From the NCBI RefSeq assembly GCF_047275745.1, contig NZ_JBKQWU010000003.1, forward strand, positions 1-64,000: a stretch of 64,000 nt of DNA. The letters are read 5' to 3'. The notes under the pieces are model-generated. The model searched no databases. It was not told where the DNA came from and saw only the letters and a program-made list of their open reading frames with translations. The DNA is from Amaricoccus sp047275745. GTDB taxonomy: Bacteria; Pseudomonadota; Alphaproteobacteria; Rhodobacterales; Rhodobacteraceae. Shown piece after piece: positions 61,859-64,000 of this stretch (positions are counted from its first letter, which is position 1; each line of letters begins with the position of its first letter). Made by a program: the position numbers and the translations under genes.

Positions 61859-62905
61859 TCAGTGCCGGTGCCGGTGGTGGGCGTCGGGATAATGCCGGTG
61901 GCTGTGCGTCATCGCCGCGTGCCGGTGCGGATGCGAATGCCAGGTGCCCGGCGCGACCGGATATGGGTGATCGTGAAGATGGTGCGCGTCATGGCGATGC
62001 CAATGCGTATGCTCCATCGCCAGATGGGTGTGATCGTGCTCATGCGTCTCGGTCAGATGCAGCCAGACGCCGAGCGCCATCAGCGCGCCGGCGGCCAGCA
62101 GGCCGACGGTCAGCGGCTCGCCCATGAGCGTGACGGCGAAGGCCGCCCCGAGGAACGGCGCGACCCCGAAATAAGCGCCCGCCCGCGCGGTGCCGAGCCC
62201 GCGCAGCGCGAAGATGAAGAGCGTGAGGCTGACGCCATAGGCGAGGAACCCGAGCAGCAGCGCCGCGCCGAGCGCCGGCGTCCCGGGCAGACCCGCCCCG
62301 AGCACGAGGGCGATCGTCACATTGACCGGCCCCGCGACGAGGCCCTTCACCATGGCGAGCCAGCTCGCATCGGCGAGCGAGACCTGACGCGTGAGGTTGT
62401 TGTCGATCCCCCAGGCGAGACAGGCGCCAAGCACGAGCAGCGAGGGCACGAGATCGCCCATTTCGAACTGCCCGCCCGTGGCGATCAGCACCGCGCCGGC
62501 GGTGATCGCAACCATGCCGAGCGCGACACGGCCGTCGAAATTCTCGCGAAAGACGAACCAGGCGACGAGGGCGGTGAAGACCCCCTCGGCCGTCAGAAGC
62601 AGCGAGGCGGCGGAGGCATCCATGCCTGCGAGTCCGGCCATCAGCAGGACGGGCCCGACGACGCCGCCCGCGAGGATCGCACCCGCGAGCCAGGGAAGCT
62701 CGGCCCGCTCCGGCCGCGCCTCCGGCTGACGCGTCGCATGCCGCCAGATAAGGAGTCCGAGGCCCGAGCCGAGATAGAGGAGCCCCGCGAGCATGAACGG
62801 ATCGACCGCGCCGACGAGCAGCTTGCCGAGCGGCGCGGCCAGCCCGAAGAGCAGCGCGGAGGCGAGCGCCGCCTGGACCGCCGGATCGCGGAGGGCGCCC
62901 ATCAT
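61859..62905 (-). CDS. EamA/DMT-family transporter with a His-rich C-terminal tail
   Basis: A 348-residue drug/metabolite transporter superfamily protein with two EamA repeats (about ten hydrophobic helices between 10 and 285). The end, from about residue 288, is a soluble tail holding 23 histidines in about 60 residues (HEHDHTH, HWHRHDAHHLHDH, HSHPHRH, HHRHRH). Such tails bind Ni, Zn, Co or Cu in other proteins. The substrate is unknown. Start ATG 62905 overlaps the fdsB stop (ATGA), and fdsA starts 13 bases after its stop, so it is inside the fds operon. Confidence 0.88.
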   Translation of the reverse strand: MMGALRDPAVQAALASALLFGLAAPLGKLLVGAVDPFMLAGLLYLGSGLGLLIWRHATRQPEARPERAELPWLAGAILAGGVVGPVLLMAGLAGMDASAASLLLTAEGVFTALVAWFVFRENFDGRVALGMVAITAGAVLIATGGQFEMGDLVPSLLVLGACLAWGIDNNLTRQVSLADASWLAMVKGLVAGPVNVTIALVLGAGLPGTPALGAALLLGFLAYGVSLTLFIFALRGLGTARAGAYFGVAPFLGAAFAVTLMGEPLTVGLLAAGALMALGVWLHLTETHEHDHTHLAMEHTHWHRHDAHHLHDHPYPVAPGTWHSHPHRHAAMTHSHRHYPDAHHRHRH

Positions 62906-64000
62906 TCCGCCGCCACGGGGGTGGCGCGGTCGAAATCCTCGGGGAACAGCCGGATCGCCGAGAGGACCGGCATCGGCGTCAGCCCGCCCATCGCGCAGAG
63001 CGAGCCGTCGCGCATCACCTCGCAGAGATCGTCGATCAGCGCGATGTTCTTCGCGACATTCTCGCCGCGCAGGATCTTCTCCACCGTCTCCTTGCCGCGA
63101 ATGGCGCCGATCCGGCAGGGCGTGCACTTGCCGCAGCTTTCCTCCTCGCAGAACTCGAAGGCGAAGCGCGCCATCTCGGCCATGTCCACGGTGTCGTCGA
63201 AGACCACGACGCCGCCATGGCCGAGCATCGCCTGCGCCTCCGCGAGCGCCTCGTAGTCCATCGGCAGATCGAGCATCGCCTCGGAGACATAGGCGCCGAG
63301 CGGCCCGCCGACCTGCGCGGTCCGGAACGGGCGGCCGCTCTTGGTGCCGCCGCCGAAATCCTCGATCAATTCGCGGATGGTGACGCCGAAGGCCTTCTCG
63401 ACCAGACCGCCATGCTTGATGTTCCCGGCGAGCTGGAAGGGCTGGGTGCCCTGCGAGCGGCCGACGCCGTAGTCCTTGTAGAAGGCCGCGCCCTTGTCGA
63501 GCACGATCGGCACCGAGGCGAGCGTCAGCACGTTGTTGATCACCGTGGGCGCGCCGAAGAGGCCCGCGATCGCCGGGATCGGCGGCTTGACGCGAACCGT
63601 GCCGCGCTTGCCCTCGATGCTCTCGAGCATCGAGCTTTCCTCGCCGCAGATATAGGCGCCGGCGCCGCGGCGGACCCGCATCCGGAAGGCGCGGCCCGAG
63701 CCGCCGACATCCGGCCCGTTCCAGCCCGCGTCCTCCATCACGCGAATCGCGGCCTTCATCTGGCTGATCGCGCGGGGATATTCGGAGCGGATGTAGATAT
63801 AGCCCTCGGCAGCGCCGGTCGCGAGGCCCGCGATCGTCATCGCCTCGACGAGCAGCAGCGGATCGCCCTCCATCACCATCCGGTCGGCGAAGGTGCCGCT
63901 GTCGCCCTCGTCGGCGTTGCAGGCGACGTATTTCCTGGGCGCGCTCTGGTCGAGCACCGTCTTCCACTTGATCCCCGCCGGAAAGCCCGCGCCGCCCCGT
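62902..64000 (-). CDS. fdsB: Formate dehydrogenase beta (NADH/FMN) subunit, 5' end beyond window
   Basis: Partial: the right edge cuts the N-terminal part. The visible 366 residues begin in the NADH-binding RGGAGFPAGIKW, then YVACNADEGDSGTFADR (FMN), YICGEESSMLESIEGKRG, the TVINNVLTLA stretch, and a C-terminal [4Fe-4S] site ESCGKCTPCRIG. This is the NuoF-like subunit that passes electrons from FdsA to NAD+. The N-terminal thioredoxin-like domain and fdsG are presumably further right. Confidence 0.95.
   Translation of the reverse strand, partial: RGGAGFPAGIKWKTVLDQSAPRKYVACNADEGDSGTFADRMVMEGDPLLLVEAMTIAGLATGAAEGYIYIRSEYPRAISQMKAAIRVMEDAGWNGPDVGGSGRAFRMRVRRGAGAYICGEESSMLESIEGKRGTVRVKPPIPAIAGLFGAPTVINNVLTLASVPIVLDKGAAFYKDYGVGRSQGTQPFQLAGNIKHGGLVEKAFGVTIRELIEDFGGGTKSGRPFRTAQVGGPLGAYVSEAMLDLPMDYEALAEAQAMLGHGGVVVFDDTVDMAEMARFAFEFCEEESCGKCTPCRIGAIRGKETVEKILRGENVAKNIALIDDLCEVMRDGSLCAMGGLTPMPVLSAIRLFPEDFDRATPVAAE

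Noticed and set aside
59251..62127. 958-codon plus-strand frame opposite fdsA
   Set aside because: Antisense shadow of fdsA with no motifs; same cause as above.

Overview
The window is about 64 kb of GC-rich chromosomal DNA from an alphaproteobacterium, most probably order Rhodobacterales. Reasons: the start of a Rhodobacter-type gene transfer agent (GTA) cluster lies directly downstream of fabF-mltG; glyQ and glyS are separated by a small DUF6446-type gene; GTP cyclohydrolase is the FolE2 type; a folP-gph-folB group and an NAD-dependent fds formate dehydrogenase operon are present; and codons are strongly GC3-rich. No rRNA, tRNA or CRISPR array was seen. No gap between genes exceeds about 300 bases.

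Layout. 1-3503 (minus): the head of a GTA cluster (small terminase g1, large terminase g2, portal g3, g3.5, then prohead protease g4). g4 is cut after about 42 codons by the end of an IS3-type insertion sequence whose orfA runs off the left edge. A strong sigma70-like promoter overlapping two palindromes, and a terminator-like hairpin, lie between mltG and g1. 3533-8068 (minus): mltG, fabF, acpP, fabG, fabD (fatty acid synthesis). 8168-9802: divergent Lrp-type regulator and ACC deaminase. 10053-11272 (plus): rpsF-rpsR-rplI with a strong terminator. 11418-16114: a lower-GC SnoaL-like gene, a DUF2270 gene, dnaB, a tiny entericidin-like lipoprotein and mgtE. 16325-23252 (plus): alr, mlaE, mlaF, radA, cvpA, purF and an SDR gene. 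23406-30809 (minus): tsf, rpsB, a lipoprotein, glmM, folP, gph, folB and sleB. 30992-40115 (minus): meaB-ppdK, glyS-DUF6446-glyQ, trkH. 40298-43459 (minus): a lipoprotein, folE2, metZ. 43643-46332 (plus): a GST-like gene, pyrC, pyrE. 46562-57841 (plus): a complete glycogen cluster glgP-glgB-glgC-glgA-pgm-glgX. 57838-64000 (minus): fdsD, fdhD, fdsA, an EamA-type transporter with a His-rich tail, and fdsB (cut by the right edge).

How the genes work together. Most are core metabolism arranged in tight co-directional runs with 1-4 base stop/start overlaps (alr/mlaE, mlaE/mlaF, purF/SDR, folP/gph, meaB/ppdK, glyQ/DUF6446, glgA/pgm, fdsD/fdhD, fdsB/eamA). The glycogen cluster holds synthesis (GlgC, GlgA, GlgB), breakdown (GlgP, GlgX) and the glucose-1-P/glucose-6-P link (Pgm). 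The fds operon encodes formate oxidation coupled to NAD reduction.

Most notable: the IS-interrupted GTA protease; the palindrome-covered GTA promoter followed by a hairpin; an in-frame, low-GC, acidic block of about 120 codons inside glyS; a FolB with a large extra C-terminal domain; a His-rich transporter embedded in the fds operon; and a perfect 16-bp duplication of the glgA start region. I did not find a self-contained novel defence or mobile system.
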